A stretch of DNA of 64,000 nt, taken from NCBI RefSeq assembly GCF_000374085.1, contig NZ_KB893388.1:124001-188000 (forward strand). Reading direction: 5' to 3'. Shown one piece after another: positions 33,827 to 42,349 of this stretch. Below the pieces are notes generated by a model. The model had not been told where the DNA came from. It saw only the letters and a program-made list of their open reading frames with translations, and did no database searches. The first letter of the stretch is position 1, and the number at the start of each line of letters is the position of its first letter. Origin of the DNA: Spirosoma spitsbergense DSM 19989 (GTDB taxonomy: Bacteria > Bacteroidota > Bacteroidia > Cytophagales > Spirosomataceae). The position numbers and the translations under genes are program-made.

Positions 33827-34327
33827 ATACTTCTGGCCTGCGGTGAGCCGAAACAGGCCAAAAAGGTAGTTCCGTATAGCGGACCGATTGAAGAAATCAA
33901 CGATGTAAAACTGCTGTATAGCGAGGGGGCGGTGGTAAAGGTTAAACTCACTACGGCGAAGCAGCTACGGTATGAAAACGAAAACCGGCGCTACCCCAAA
34001 CCGGTCCATATCCTGTTTTATAACCCGGCCGGACAGGAGATAACGACCATCGATTCAGATTCCGGTCGTTATGACAAAGCCAAGGATATATACGTTGTGA
34101 TGGGCCACGTGGTGGTCGTTAACAAGCAAAAGCAGGAAAAGCTGCTCACACCCGAGCTAACCTGGAATCCCGTTACCAAAAAAGTATACACCGATAAGGA
34201 CGTATCCATCCTGAGCCAGCTGACGGGCGAAAAACTATACGGAACAGGGCTGGATGCCAATCAGGATTTCTCTAAATACGCCATCCGCAAGGTGAACGGG
34301 GTGTTCAACGTGCAGGGTGGTATATAA
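33713..34327 (+). CDS. lptC: LPS-export protein LptC (lipoprotein-like N-terminus)
   Basis: Up to 204 aa. The C-terminal part has the LptC/OstA-like beta-jellyroll pattern: NDVKLLYSEGAVVKVKLTTA, then FYNPAGQEITTIDSDSGRYD, VMGHVVVVNKQKQEKLLTPE and KVYTDKDVSILSQLTGEKLY. LptC takes LPS from the LptFG complex and passes it along the periplasmic bridge to LptA. The N-terminus is unusual: it is encoded by a palindromic repeat, and ends in a lipobox-like LLACG. Start codons at 33713, 33734 and 33788 are all possible; I list the longest. It is probably in the coaX transcript. The OstA-like protein at 42350 is a possible partner. Confidence 0.8.
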   Translation: MDNVKWIMANRQAVLLVIRNQYLQKMVYYSLFIVHCSFILLACGEPKQAKKVVPYSGPIEEINDVKLLYSEGAVVKVKLTTAKQLRYENENRRYPKPVHILFYNPAGQEITTIDSDSGRYDKAKDIYVVMGHVVVVNKQKQEKLLTPELTWNPVTKKVYTDKDVSILSQLTGEKLYGTGLDANQDFSKYAIRKVNGVFNVQGGI

Positions 34328-34344
34328 AATCCGGTTGGTTAACG

Positions 34345-34785
34345 TCACTTCATTGTGGCATTGCTCAACTCGGTTCGGCACTGCTCCAGCACGGGAGCAA
34401 CCGATTTTACATCCGTCACCTTTTTCTCTCCTCCCCACTGATTGTAGATGTACGTAACCACCTCGGCTATCTCGAGGTCGCTGAGTTGCGGGTGGGCGGG
34501 CATAGGGCGGTTGTATTGTTTGCCATTGACCCTGATTTTACCCTGTTGCCCGTACCGGATCAGGCAAATGACCTTGTTCTTGTTGACCAGATAGTCCGAC
34601 TTGGCAATGGGCGGGTACAGTGCCGCCAGTCCCTGGCCTTTGGTCTGATGGCAGTTGGCGCAGTTTCCTTTGTATACCAGAATGCCTTCTGTGATGTACC
34701 GTTCCCGTTTTATTTCTTCCTCACTCTGGCAGGAAACGAAGCAAACGCAAGCCAGGACGGCTAATAGACTGGGTAATATACTCAT
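34345..34785 (-). CDS. Monoheme c-type cytochrome lipoprotein
   Basis: 146 aa. Lipobox LACVCFVSC (Cys19). One heme site, CANCH (residues about 42-46), in YKGNCANCHQTKGQGLAALY, and a Met ligand region in YNRPMPAHPQLSDLEIAEVV. The fold is cytochrome c class I. The gene overlaps the end of the SCO gene by 4 bp, so they are cotranscribed; the pair fits assembly or electron supply of a copper oxidase, although no oxidase gene is in the window. Confidence 0.88.
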   Translation of the reverse strand: MSILPSLLAVLACVCFVSCQSEEEIKRERYITEGILVYKGNCANCHQTKGQGLAALYPPIAKSDYLVNKNKVICLIRYGQQGKIRVNGKQYNRPMPAHPQLSDLEIAEVVTYIYNQWGGEKKVTDVKSVAPVLEQCRTELSNATMK

Positions 34786-35489
34786 GATTTGGGTGCGGCC
34801 TGCTCAGCCAGTAGCCGATCCATGTCGGTCATTAATTTATCAACGCCCTCTTCGGTCGTGCCGTCGTAGATACCCCGTATGTGTTTGTCTTTATCGACCA
34901 GAATAAAGGCGCCACTATGAATAACGCCCCCCGGCGCGGTTGAATCGGCCTGCGCGGTTACCATATAGCTCTTCTGGCCGAGGTCATATATCTTGTCCCG
35001 GTCGCCCGTTACAAATAGCCATTGCCGACCGGTTACGCCCAGGTTTTGTGCGAACTCTTTGAGCACGGATACTGAATCGTGGGCGGGGTCGATGGTGTGC
35101 GAGAGCAACATCACATCCGGGTTTCCTTTAAACTTTTCGTACACCCGTTTCAACTGTACCTTCATTTTTGGACAGATGGTCGGGCAACTCGTAAAAAAGA
35201 AATCGGCTACATAGATTTTATTATCGAGGGTTTTGGCCGTAACGGTATCCCCGTACTGACTGACGAAGGCAAAGTCGGGAATGGTTTGATAGACTGAGTC
35301 CGTCACTTGCTTTCCGTCTACTGTTTTCGTTATGGCTTCGCGTTGTCCCAGAATCGGAAGTCTGTCGCTGCCCGCTCCGCCACAGGCCCACAACAGGGTC
35401 AGGAAGCCCGGGAGTATAAGCCATTGTTTATTTTTTGCCCAAAAACTGGCGGGCCTGCTCAATACTGGAGTTAACTTTTGTTTTAACAT
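34782..35489 (-). CDS. SCO1/SenC/PrrC-family copper chaperone
   Basis: 235 aa. Thioredoxin-like fold with the copper-binding CxxxC motif (FFFTSCPTICPKMKVQLKRV) and the distal His (GGVIHSGAFILVDKD). The N-terminus has a hydrophobic stretch and lipobox (LTLLWACGG), so it should be anchored in a membrane. SCO proteins deliver copper to the CuA site of cytochrome oxidases or act as thiol-disulfide oxidoreductases. The start at 35489 overlaps the upstream gene by 62 bp; a later start would remove the charged N-region of the signal, so I keep it. Operon: lipoprotein 35428, SCO, cytochrome c. Confidence 0.92.
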   Translation of the reverse strand: MLKQKLTPVLSRPASFWAKNKQWLILPGFLTLLWACGGAGSDRLPILGQREAITKTVDGKQVTDSVYQTIPDFAFVSQYGDTVTAKTLDNKIYVADFFFTSCPTICPKMKVQLKRVYEKFKGNPDVMLLSHTIDPAHDSVSVLKEFAQNLGVTGRQWLFVTGDRDKIYDLGQKSYMVTAQADSTAPGGVIHSGAFILVDKDKHIRGIYDGTTEEGVDKLMTDMDRLLAEQAAPKS

Positions 35490-35886
35490 CGGTGATTATA
35501 TCTTTTTGGGTAGTCAGGTAATACAAGGCTTGATCGGACGGTAACTTATCAAGCGTATCCCCATTGTATTGCGCCATCCAGTGGTTCATCAGGCTATCGG
35601 CAACGGTCAGGTTCTGACTCAACTGCATGGCCTGCGCTTTTTCCTCGTCTGTTCGTAAAACAGCCGCTGCCGAACCGCTGGCTTTCACGCTATCCAGCGA
35701 GGTAACGCGTTGATTAAGTTGTTTTTTCAGGTTAACAAGGTCACCCATTACTTTGGGCATGATTTCATCATGAATGGCGAAAACTTCATTTTCGGCGGCT
35801 TTTACCGAATCTTTACCTCCATTACAGGACCAGAAGGCCGTAGCAGCTGTGAATAAAAAAGCAATCGTTTTAGTTGTACTGTTCAT
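35428..35886 (-). CDS. Small helical lipoprotein
   Basis: 152 aa. Signal peptide with lipobox-like FWSCNGG (Cys21). The rest is helical with heptad character (DEIMPKVMGDLVNLKKQLNQ, then DEEKAQAMQLSQNLTVADSL). Similar Bacteroidota proteins are often named viral A-type inclusion proteins in annotations, without functional meaning. It overlaps the SCO gene by 62 bp at its 3' end and heads the SCO/cytochrome operon. Confidence 0.75.
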   Translation of the reverse strand: MNSTTKTIAFLFTAATAFWSCNGGKDSVKAAENEVFAIHDEIMPKVMGDLVNLKKQLNQRVTSLDSVKASGSAAAVLRTDEEKAQAMQLSQNLTVADSLMNHWMAQYNGDTLDKLPSDQALYYLTTQKDIITDVKTKVNSSIEQARQFLGKK

Positions 35887-36016
35887 AAACTGGAAAGGAA
35901 TAGTAGTTTTTTAGAAAGAGGATGTACTGGTAATGCAGGTTCGACAGGAGAAAAGACGTAAGATAATAGCTGCCAACATCTTGCCTCTTTATTCTAACAT
36001 GTCACGGTTCAAAACA

Positions 36017-37684
36017 TTATTTTACCGTTGCCCGTTGTTTTATTATTTCGCGGGCGTTCTTTAACGCACTGGTCGATGGGTTTTTCCCGCCAATCATCTG
36101 GGCAATTTCACTGATTCGTTCATCGAGGGTTAGTTTCTTAATTCGGCTCACCGTTTTGTCGGCCGAGTGGTCTTTGTATACAAAGTAGTGCGCAGTTCCC
36201 TGTCCGGCAATCTGGTGGAGGTGAGTAATGGCAATAATCTGGTGGCTGTGTGCCATGTCATGCATCATATTTCCCATCTTGATCGCAATTTCACCCGACA
36301 CCCCTGTATCAATCTCGTCGAAAATAATGGTGGGTAACGACCGCTTGCTGGCCAGGATGTACTTAATGGCCATCATCAGCCTTGAAAATTCACCCCCCGA
36401 AGCCACGGTTTTCAACTGCTGCGGCTTGATACCTTTGTTGGCACTAAACAAAAACTCAATCGTATCCACACCCGCCGGCATGGGTTTGGTTGTTTCGGCC
36501 TGAATTTTCAGCGATGCATTGGGCATGCCCAGGTCGTGCAGCAAAGCACCAAGTTCGTGTTCTATGGGCAAGAGGGCCGTTTGGCGGGAAACGGACAGGG
36601 CTTCGGCACTGGCCAGAAGTTTCGAGTAAGCTGCCGTCGTTTGCGCTTTGGCCGCATCCAGCGCATCGTCCAGATTCAGTACTTTACTTACCTTACTTTC
36701 CAGTTCATCCCGAAGAACCAACAAATCCTGTACAGAACTGGCCTGATGCTTGGTCTGTAACTGATAGATTAGGTTCAGCCGTTCGCGGATGGTTTCCACG
36801 CGGGCATCATCTACCTCCACGCGGTCCTGCTCACTACCGATTTCGTCGGCAATATCGCGCAGTTCGATCAGGCTACTCTGGGCGCGTTGATGCAGTTGTT
36901 CATACTGGCCCGACAGTTTGCTGATGTAAGCCAGATTGCTGAGCGTACCCTTTAAAAAGTCAATGACGGATTGCTCCGCATTATCCAGGTATTCGTACGC
37001 CAGCTGTAATCGTTCTTTAATGTCTTCGGCGTTCTCCAGTATCGTCAGTTCGTTCTCCAGTTGTTCCTGTTCGTCGGGTTGTAGCTGGGCTTTGGCTAAT
37101 TCTTCGTACAGGAAATTATTATAATCGAACTCTTTTCGCATGGCCGTTGCTTCAGTCTGCAACTGGTCGTACCCCACTTTTTTTATTCGGTAATCCTGAT
37201 AGTCTGTTCGGTAGGTATGCAGTAGATTTTCGTTCTGTGCGTATGTATCGACAATTTCCAGCTGGTATTCATTAGAGCCGAGCAGGACGGAGTCGTGCTG
37301 CGAGTGAATATCCATCAACTGGCTCGTGACGCGCCGGAGCGTTTCCAGATTGACGGGTGTATCATTCACAAACGCCCGGGATTTACCACTCACGCTAATC
37401 TCCCGGCGAACGATACACGTACTGGAATAATCTAGTTCTTCTTCGTCGAAAACCCGCTCTATGGCGTAGCCGGATACCCCAAAGGTGCCTTCGATAACAC
37501 ACTTTTTTTCCGGATTATAGAGGGCACGAGTGTCGGCGCGGTTGCCCAGCAACAACCCAATGGCACCCAAAATGATCGACTTCCCCGCACCCGTTTCGCC
37601 CGTTACGATATTGAGTTCGTGGTCGGGAGAAAGTTCGAGTTCGTCAATCAGCGCGTAATTTTTTATGAGTAAATGCGATAGCAA
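36017..37684 (-). CDS. recN: DNA repair protein RecN
   Basis: 555 aa from a TTG at 37684, which gives the canonical RecN N-terminus (LSHLLIKNYALIDELELS). The ATG at 37753 would add 23 hydrophobic residues atypical of this cytoplasmic protein. Walker A is IVTGETGAGKSIILGAIG, the ABC-type signature is ASGGEFSRLMMAIK and Walker B is IIFDEIDTGVSGEIAIKM, with a long coiled coil between (about 160-360). RecN is an SMC-like ATPase that holds DNA ends during recombinational repair. It closes the bamD-rpoZ-coaBC-DUF4835-recN gene order on the minus strand. Confidence 0.93.
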   Translation of the reverse strand: MLSHLLIKNYALIDELELSPDHELNIVTGETGAGKSIILGAIGLLLGNRADTRALYNPEKKCVIEGTFGVSGYAIERVFDEEELDYSSTCIVRREISVSGKSRAFVNDTPVNLETLRRVTSQLMDIHSQHDSVLLGSNEYQLEIVDTYAQNENLLHTYRTDYQDYRIKKVGYDQLQTEATAMRKEFDYNNFLYEELAKAQLQPDEQEQLENELTILENAEDIKERLQLAYEYLDNAEQSVIDFLKGTLSNLAYISKLSGQYEQLHQRAQSSLIELRDIADEIGSEQDRVEVDDARVETIRERLNLIYQLQTKHQASSVQDLLVLRDELESKVSKVLNLDDALDAAKAQTTAAYSKLLASAEALSVSRQTALLPIEHELGALLHDLGMPNASLKIQAETTKPMPAGVDTIEFLFSANKGIKPQQLKTVASGGEFSRLMMAIKYILASKRSLPTIIFDEIDTGVSGEIAIKMGNMMHDMAHSHQIIAITHLHQIAGQGTAHYFVYKDHSADKTVSRIKKLTLDERISEIAQMIGGKNPSTSALKNAREIIKQRATVK

Positions 37685-37783
37685 AATCAGTAAGCAATTA
37701 GCCGTGAAAAGGAAGTGTGTCAGCCATAACAGAGCGCTGACAAATAAAAACAAAATTACTCACTCTAACCGGCCGTTGGCCAT

Positions 37784-38689
37784 TCACTGTATTAATTTTC
37801 GGTAGTTTTCAGTCTTGGCTGGGTCCAGATAGGAAAGTAAATCAAAGGCTTTCTGGCGTTCTGCCGATGTCCCTTCGAACAGGATGTTGTACAGTTCCTG
37901 CGATTTGGCATCAAAGAAGGAACTGATCAGCACCGAGTTTGGAAGCTGTAGCCCGATGGTTCGGATGGTGGTCAGCAAATTGAGTGTCTGTTTGCGCACC
38001 TGCACCGGATTAGCCGCAAAAATGTCCAGACCCAACCGGTGGTAGGCGTAAATACCATCCCGGAAGGGGATTAACTGCTGGTTTTGCAGGTTCTCGACGA
38101 GCCAGTACCGATTCCGCCGGTCGCCACTGGGTTGCCAGGATGCGTTCGGTGACCCCTGTTGCGCCAGGTTCGTGATGGAAAAAGCTTTCTGTATGAATGG
38201 GTTACCGCCCTGCTTGCTGAATGTATCGTAGTCAACTGCCATAATGACATTGGCATAATAGGCCAGCAGCGAGGTCAGGTCATCGGAAAACTGATTTTCC
38301 CGGAAATACACGGGTGTGGTGGGTAAATAGACGAAGTTGAAGGCGCGGTCCACGTAGCTGAACGTGGTGGTTTCATACCCCGTCCCGTACACCGGTCGTG
38401 ATACGGTAATCTGGGCCGTCGCTTCAAAAACACCCTGCGCCAGGGATTTCACCAGGTTAATGTTCATGGCGCAGTTGATTCGTTCATTCACCGCAAACTG
38501 GTCGTTACTCCAGCGTCGGTTGTTCATGAACTCCGTGATGATTCCCTTCAACTGACTCACGTAGGCAAAGTCCGTTTTTTGTTGGGCAAATAACTGGTCG
38601 GAGTTGATCGTTACCTGGCAGTTCAACTCCTGAGCCTGGGCAACCCCACCCCAACAGACCAGGAAAATTAACATCTTTATTACATTCAT
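37784..38689 (-). CDS. DUF4835 family protein (PorD-like)
   Basis: 301 aa. Signal peptide (MLIFLVCWGGVAQAQ). The mature part starts ELNCQVTINSDQLFAQQKTD, with further conserved-looking segments NRRWSNDQFAVNERINCAMN and FSYVDRAFNFVYLPTTPVYF. This pattern is that of DUF4835, which from memory includes the Porphyromonas PorD protein linked to type IX secretion. The location between coaBC and recN is conserved in many Bacteroidota. Its precise role is not established here; the presence of a T9SS cargo gene in the same stretch supports the secretion link. Confidence 0.85.
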   Translation of the reverse strand: MNVIKMLIFLVCWGGVAQAQELNCQVTINSDQLFAQQKTDFAYVSQLKGIITEFMNNRRWSNDQFAVNERINCAMNINLVKSLAQGVFEATAQITVSRPVYGTGYETTTFSYVDRAFNFVYLPTTPVYFRENQFSDDLTSLLAYYANVIMAVDYDTFSKQGGNPFIQKAFSITNLAQQGSPNASWQPSGDRRNRYWLVENLQNQQLIPFRDGIYAYHRLGLDIFAANPVQVRKQTLNLLTTIRTIGLQLPNSVLISSFFDAKSQELYNILFEGTSAERQKAFDLLSYLDPAKTENYRKLIQ

Positions 38690-38776
38690 GATGGATGAAG
38701 CTATGGGCTAATCCGAAAGGAGGGTTAGCCGTTGGTTAATCAATAGGGTGTACTAAGCCATCTTTGTCAACGATTT

Positions 38777-40018
38777 TTACCGGGCCTTTAGCGTATCGGC
38801 AATCAGATTCACCAAATCCCAGGCTATTTCATCTTTTGATTTCAAGGCAAATTCGTGACTTTGTTCGTCTTTATCAATAACCGTAATCTTGTTGGTATCG
38901 TGCCCGAAACCGGCTCCCGCATCACGCAATGAATTCAGAACAATCCAGTCCAGGTTTTTCGAATGAAGTTTCTTAACGGCGTTCGCGTGTTCGTTCTCCG
39001 TTTCGAGTGCAAAGCCCATCATCCACTGGCCGGGCTGTTTCCGGCTGCCCAGCGTAGCGGCAATATCGGTGGTTTTGGTTAGTTCAAGTGAAAAAACAGC
39101 GTCCTTCTTTTTTATCTTCTGGCTGGCTGGGTGAGCAGGCGTGTAATCGGCAACTGCTGCGCTGAGCACCACAATATCAGCCTGCGCAAAAACGGCCTCT
39201 GTTGCCAGAAACATGTCCTGTGCCGACAGTACCGGAATGCGTTTAACGGCGGGGTCGGGGAGGGGTAAGGCAGTGGGGCCACTTACCAGGGTAACGTGGG
39301 CGCCAGCCTTCGCAAAAGCACGGGCAATGGCATACCCCATTTTCCCGGTCGAATGGTTGCTGATGTAGCGAACCGGGTCAAGGGGTTCCTGCGTCGGCCC
39401 CGCCGTTATAAGCACCCGTTTGTTGAAAAGAAGGGAAAGGAAGGCATCGTTCTTTCCTGCTTTCTCCCCTTCTTCCCAGAATTTTTCCAGCGTTTGTACA
39501 ATCGTTTCCGGCTCGGCCAGCCGACCTTCACCAATCAGGCCACTGGCCAGTTCGCCGTGTTCGGCCCGGATAATATGGTTACCAAAGGATTCGAGTCGAC
39601 GCAGATTCTCAACCGTGCTGGGGTGGTGGTACATGTCGACATCCATAGCGGGCGCAAAAAATACGGGACACCGTGCCGACAGATACACGGCAGATAGCAG
39701 ATTATCACACAGGCCGGTTGCGCACCGGGCCAACGTACGCGCTGAGGCAGGGGCTATGATAAGCGCATCGGCCCACAAACCTAATTCCACGTGGTTATTC
39801 CAGTTCCCGTTACCTGAGTTATCTGTAAAGGTCGATACTACGGGTCGCTTCGATAGGGTGGCCAGCGTCAGTGGGGTAATAAATGCCTGTGCCGACTCGG
39901 TCATGACAACCTGTATTTCGGCACCTGCTTTAATCAGAAGTCGCACCAGAAGGGCTGATTTATACGCCGAGATGCTACCGGTTACGCCCAGTAAAATTCG
40001 TTTACCCGCAATTGACAT
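38777..40018 (-). CDS. coaBC: Bifunctional phosphopantothenoylcysteine decarboxylase/synthetase
   Basis: 413 aa from the ATG at 40018, which gives the standard start (MSIAGKRILLGVTGSISAYK); the ATG at 40084 is too far upstream. The CoaC half has the flavin-binding GSISAYK region, the His in GNGNWNNHVELGLWAD and a PAMDVDMYHHPS motif (often PAMNxxMW). The CoaB half starts near residue 195 with RVLITAGPTQEPLDPVRYIS, then NHSTGKMGYAIARAF and the lysine loop KIKKKD. The enzyme makes 4'-phosphopantetheine from 4'-phosphopantothenate and cysteine. With coaX it gives two CoA-pathway genes in the window. Confidence 0.95.
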   Translation of the reverse strand: MSIAGKRILLGVTGSISAYKSALLVRLLIKAGAEIQVVMTESAQAFITPLTLATLSKRPVVSTFTDNSGNGNWNNHVELGLWADALIIAPASARTLARCATGLCDNLLSAVYLSARCPVFFAPAMDVDMYHHPSTVENLRRLESFGNHIIRAEHGELASGLIGEGRLAEPETIVQTLEKFWEEGEKAGKNDAFLSLLFNKRVLITAGPTQEPLDPVRYISNHSTGKMGYAIARAFAKAGAHVTLVSGPTALPLPDPAVKRIPVLSAQDMFLATEAVFAQADIVVLSAAVADYTPAHPASQKIKKKDAVFSLELTKTTDIAATLGSRKQPGQWMMGFALETENEHANAVKKLHSKNLDWIVLNSLRDAGAGFGHDTNKITVIDKDEQSHEFALKSKDEIAWDLVNLIADTLKAR

Positions 40019-40138
40019 GATGTATACCGATGGCTCTATTGTTCGAAAATCTGGCTTGCGCGCCGAACTGTCTAAAAACGCCAAAACCGCACGGGTAGTC
40101 TTGCCGTGCGGTCGTGAAACGTGATAAATGAGCCAGCA

Positions 40139-40450
40139 TTACGGCTGAGGCTCGTCGTTGTAACGCCAGTAAACCTTTCCTTCCAGAAACTCATCGGTCG
40201 CAATGGACGTGGGCTTTGGCATCCGTTCGTAGAACTTGGAAATCTCGATTTGCTCACGGTTTTCAAATACTTCTTCGAGGTTATCGACCGCCGAAACAAA
40301 CTCCGATAGTTTGTTGCTGAGCTCCTCTTTGTTTTTAGAGGCAATCTGCCGGGCACGTTTCGAAATGATGGATACCGATTCGTACAGGTTGCCGGTCTTT
40401 TCCGCAATCTTATCGTTGTTGCGGGTGATAATCGATTGATTGGTTGCCAT
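40139..40450 (-). CDS. rpoZ: RNA polymerase omega-subunit-like protein
   Basis: 103 aa. The sequence (SIITRNNDKIAEKTGNLYES, then VSIISKRARQIASKNKEELS) corresponds to the Bacteroidota form of RpoZ, in which the VxKRARQI motif is kept but the start is diverged from the E. coli MARVTxxD type. Position between bamD and coaBC is the conserved one. The omega subunit promotes RNA polymerase assembly. Identification rests on the motif and gene order. Confidence 0.85.
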   Translation of the reverse strand: MATNQSIITRNNDKIAEKTGNLYESVSIISKRARQIASKNKEELSNKLSEFVSAVDNLEEVFENREQIEISKFYERMPKPTSIATDEFLEGKVYWRYNDEPQP

Positions 40451-40568
40451 ATTGTTGGTTTATCCTTTCTTATTTTCGGTTTGTAGTTGCGGTTTCCTGC
40501 CAGGACTAACCTCACCGGCGGACCGGTAGAAGTAGTTGGTGCGCGCCAACCAGAAACCTTACATTCAC

Positions 40569-41462
40569 TTAATTTGCTGCCGTCACTTTTGCCGGCGGGT
40601 TCTTTAGTTTTTCTTTTTCCTTCTCGCGTTCCTGCTCCAGTTTGTCCAGACGATCTATCTCTTTCTGGCTGGTTTCAAACATCTTTTCTGACTGCTTCAA
40701 GTATTTGCTGTTCGGGAATTTGTCGATAAATGCCTGATGATAACTAATGGCATCCTGATAACGTTCCTTCTGTTTGGTTTCCAGACTATTCTGGGCCAGA
40801 CTGAATTCGGCATCTACTTTCAGGTAGGCTAACTCTTCATTGTACTCAGAGTCGGGAAATTCACGCTGGAAATTATTGATGGAAATAACCGCCGATTTGT
40901 AGGTGGCAATATTAAAGCCACTGGTTTTGTAATAGAGTTTGGCTTTTTCGTAGGCTTTTCGCTCCAGCTTTTCCCTCAGTTCCTGAATTTGTTTGGTGGC
41001 ATCGTCCCGGTATTTACTGTCCGGATAAATATTAATAAAATCCTGTAGGGCCGCGGTTGCCGTCAGGGTATTGGACTGGTCGAGGTTAAACGCGGGCGTA
41101 TCTTTATACAGTGAGTAAGCGTACATGTACATGGCTTCCTGCGCGTAATCGGATCGGGCAAACGTTTCGTAAAACTTCTTGAACAGCGTAGCACTCAGCA
41201 GGTACTGACTTTGGCGAAACTGCGTGTAAGCGTAATAAAACTGGGCCATTTCTGACTCTGTGCTCCCCTTCAGAACGGGAATCAACTCCTCGAACAACAG
41301 ACCTGCTTTATACCAGTCTCCTTTGTTATAGTACTGAACAGCACCTTTATACTTTTCTTCATCATTCCCGCTCTTCTGTAATTTCGAAAACGGACTACAT
41401 GAACTCAGCAGGAACAGGAGCCAGGTTCCCAGCAGAAACTTACCAATATGATGGTGTTGCAT
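40569..41462 (-). CDS. bamD: Outer-membrane assembly lipoprotein BamD
   Basis: 297 aa from the ATG at 41462, chosen to give a signal peptide (IGKFLLGTWLLFLLSSC, lipobox LLSSC) without the six extra residues of the ATG at 41480. TPR units are visible (GAVQYYNKGDWYKAGLLFEE; AQFYYAYTQFRQSQYLLSAT; AISYHQAFIDKFPNSKYLKQ). BamD is the essential lipoprotein partner of BamA in outer-membrane protein insertion. The tail (LDKLEQEREKEKEKLKNPPA) is highly charged. Promoter and a terminator of the previous gene lie just upstream. Confidence 0.93.
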   Translation of the reverse strand: MQHHHIGKFLLGTWLLFLLSSCSPFSKLQKSGNDEEKYKGAVQYYNKGDWYKAGLLFEELIPVLKGSTESEMAQFYYAYTQFRQSQYLLSATLFKKFYETFARSDYAQEAMYMYAYSLYKDTPAFNLDQSNTLTATAALQDFINIYPDSKYRDDATKQIQELREKLERKAYEKAKLYYKTSGFNIATYKSAVISINNFQREFPDSEYNEELAYLKVDAEFSLAQNSLETKQKERYQDAISYHQAFIDKFPNSKYLKQSEKMFETSQKEIDRLDKLEQEREKEKEKLKNPPAKVTAAN

Positions 41463-41477
41463 ATGTGTGCAAAGATA

Positions 41478-41523
41478 CAAAAAAAATACAGGCTACATCG
41501 GTTAAAACGGCGATGTAGCCTGT
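41478..41523 (-). terminator. Strong intrinsic terminator between the T9SS cargo gene and bamD
   Basis: A 13-bp perfect stem (acaggctacatcg / cgatgtagcctgt) with a 10-nt loop. On the minus strand it is followed by eight T residues (plus-strand 41479-41486 region), so it terminates the gene at 41586-42254. Confidence 0.9.
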
Positions 41524-41585
41524 CGTATTACCAAAAGCCGTTGTGCACAGCCTTATTTAGCGTATTTTAACAAAAAGGCCAGAAG

Positions 41586-42254
41586 TTACTGATGGCGAAC
41601 GAGCAGCCGCTTTGTGGCTACTTTTTTACCGTCAATGGTCAACTGATACAGATAGTAACCCGTATCCAGTGGTCGGGTAACAATCCGAACCTTGTTGTTA
41701 TTCCGATCCAGTTCTATCTGTTCATACCCTGAAACGGGAGTGCCCAGCACATTCAGCAACACCAGCTTCGCTTCGGACACGGAACCAGTGATCTGATAGT
41801 CCAGTTCAGCCACATCGTCGGCTGGATTGGGGTACGCATTGGAAACCCATAACTTGTCATTACTGAACAGTTTGCTGTCGGCCTTTCCTTCCGAAGCGGG
41901 TGCTGGGCGGGATTCTGCTGAGGCAACGGGAGCGTTGTCACCAGCCCCTGTCCGGGCGGCTGCCTTGGTACTGGAACGTGGTATCATCAACGACCGGTAA
42001 TGTTCGTTGATGGCCGCGTTCTTATTGACAGTTATGGACCGGTCCAGTCCCGATGACAAAGCCGGATTGGCCACGATAGAAAACCGGCTGACTGGCAAAT
42101 GAGTCGCGCTCGTTTTCGGTGAAGAAGCAGTTCGGCCCAGTTCCAGTCGGCTACCTTTCCGGCCATCCGAATCCCGCTGGGCGACCTGCGCCTGGAGGGG
42201 AATCGTTGCCATCAGCAAGCCCGATACTACACCAACAAGTATAATTTTTTTCAT
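41586..42254 (-). CDS. Secreted protein with type IX (Por) C-terminal sorting domain
   Basis: 222 aa from the ATG at 42254 (MKKIILVGVVSGLLMATIPL, cut after QAQ). The middle part is low-complexity, Ser/Ala/Pro-rich. The C-terminal 80 residues are a T9SS type A sorting domain: WVSNAYPNPADDVAELDYQI, then LDTGYYLYQLTIDGKKVATK and RLLVRHQ at the end. Such a domain directs the protein across the outer membrane through the type IX system and is usually removed on arrival. No catalytic domain precedes it; the short mature part may be a structural or stand-alone cargo. Confidence 0.88.
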   Translation of the reverse strand: MKKIILVGVVSGLLMATIPLQAQVAQRDSDGRKGSRLELGRTASSPKTSATHLPVSRFSIVANPALSSGLDRSITVNKNAAINEHYRSLMIPRSSTKAAARTGAGDNAPVASAESRPAPASEGKADSKLFSNDKLWVSNAYPNPADDVAELDYQITGSVSEAKLVLLNVLGTPVSGYEQIELDRNNNKVRIVTRPLDTGYYLYQLTIDGKKVATKRLLVRHQ

Positions 42255-42349
42255 GAATGTCAATTACAGGTATACGACTCGTCAATACAAACCTATCCAT
42301 CAAAAAAGACAATGTCAACGGGGCATTGCTTAAAAAATTGTTAAAAAGG

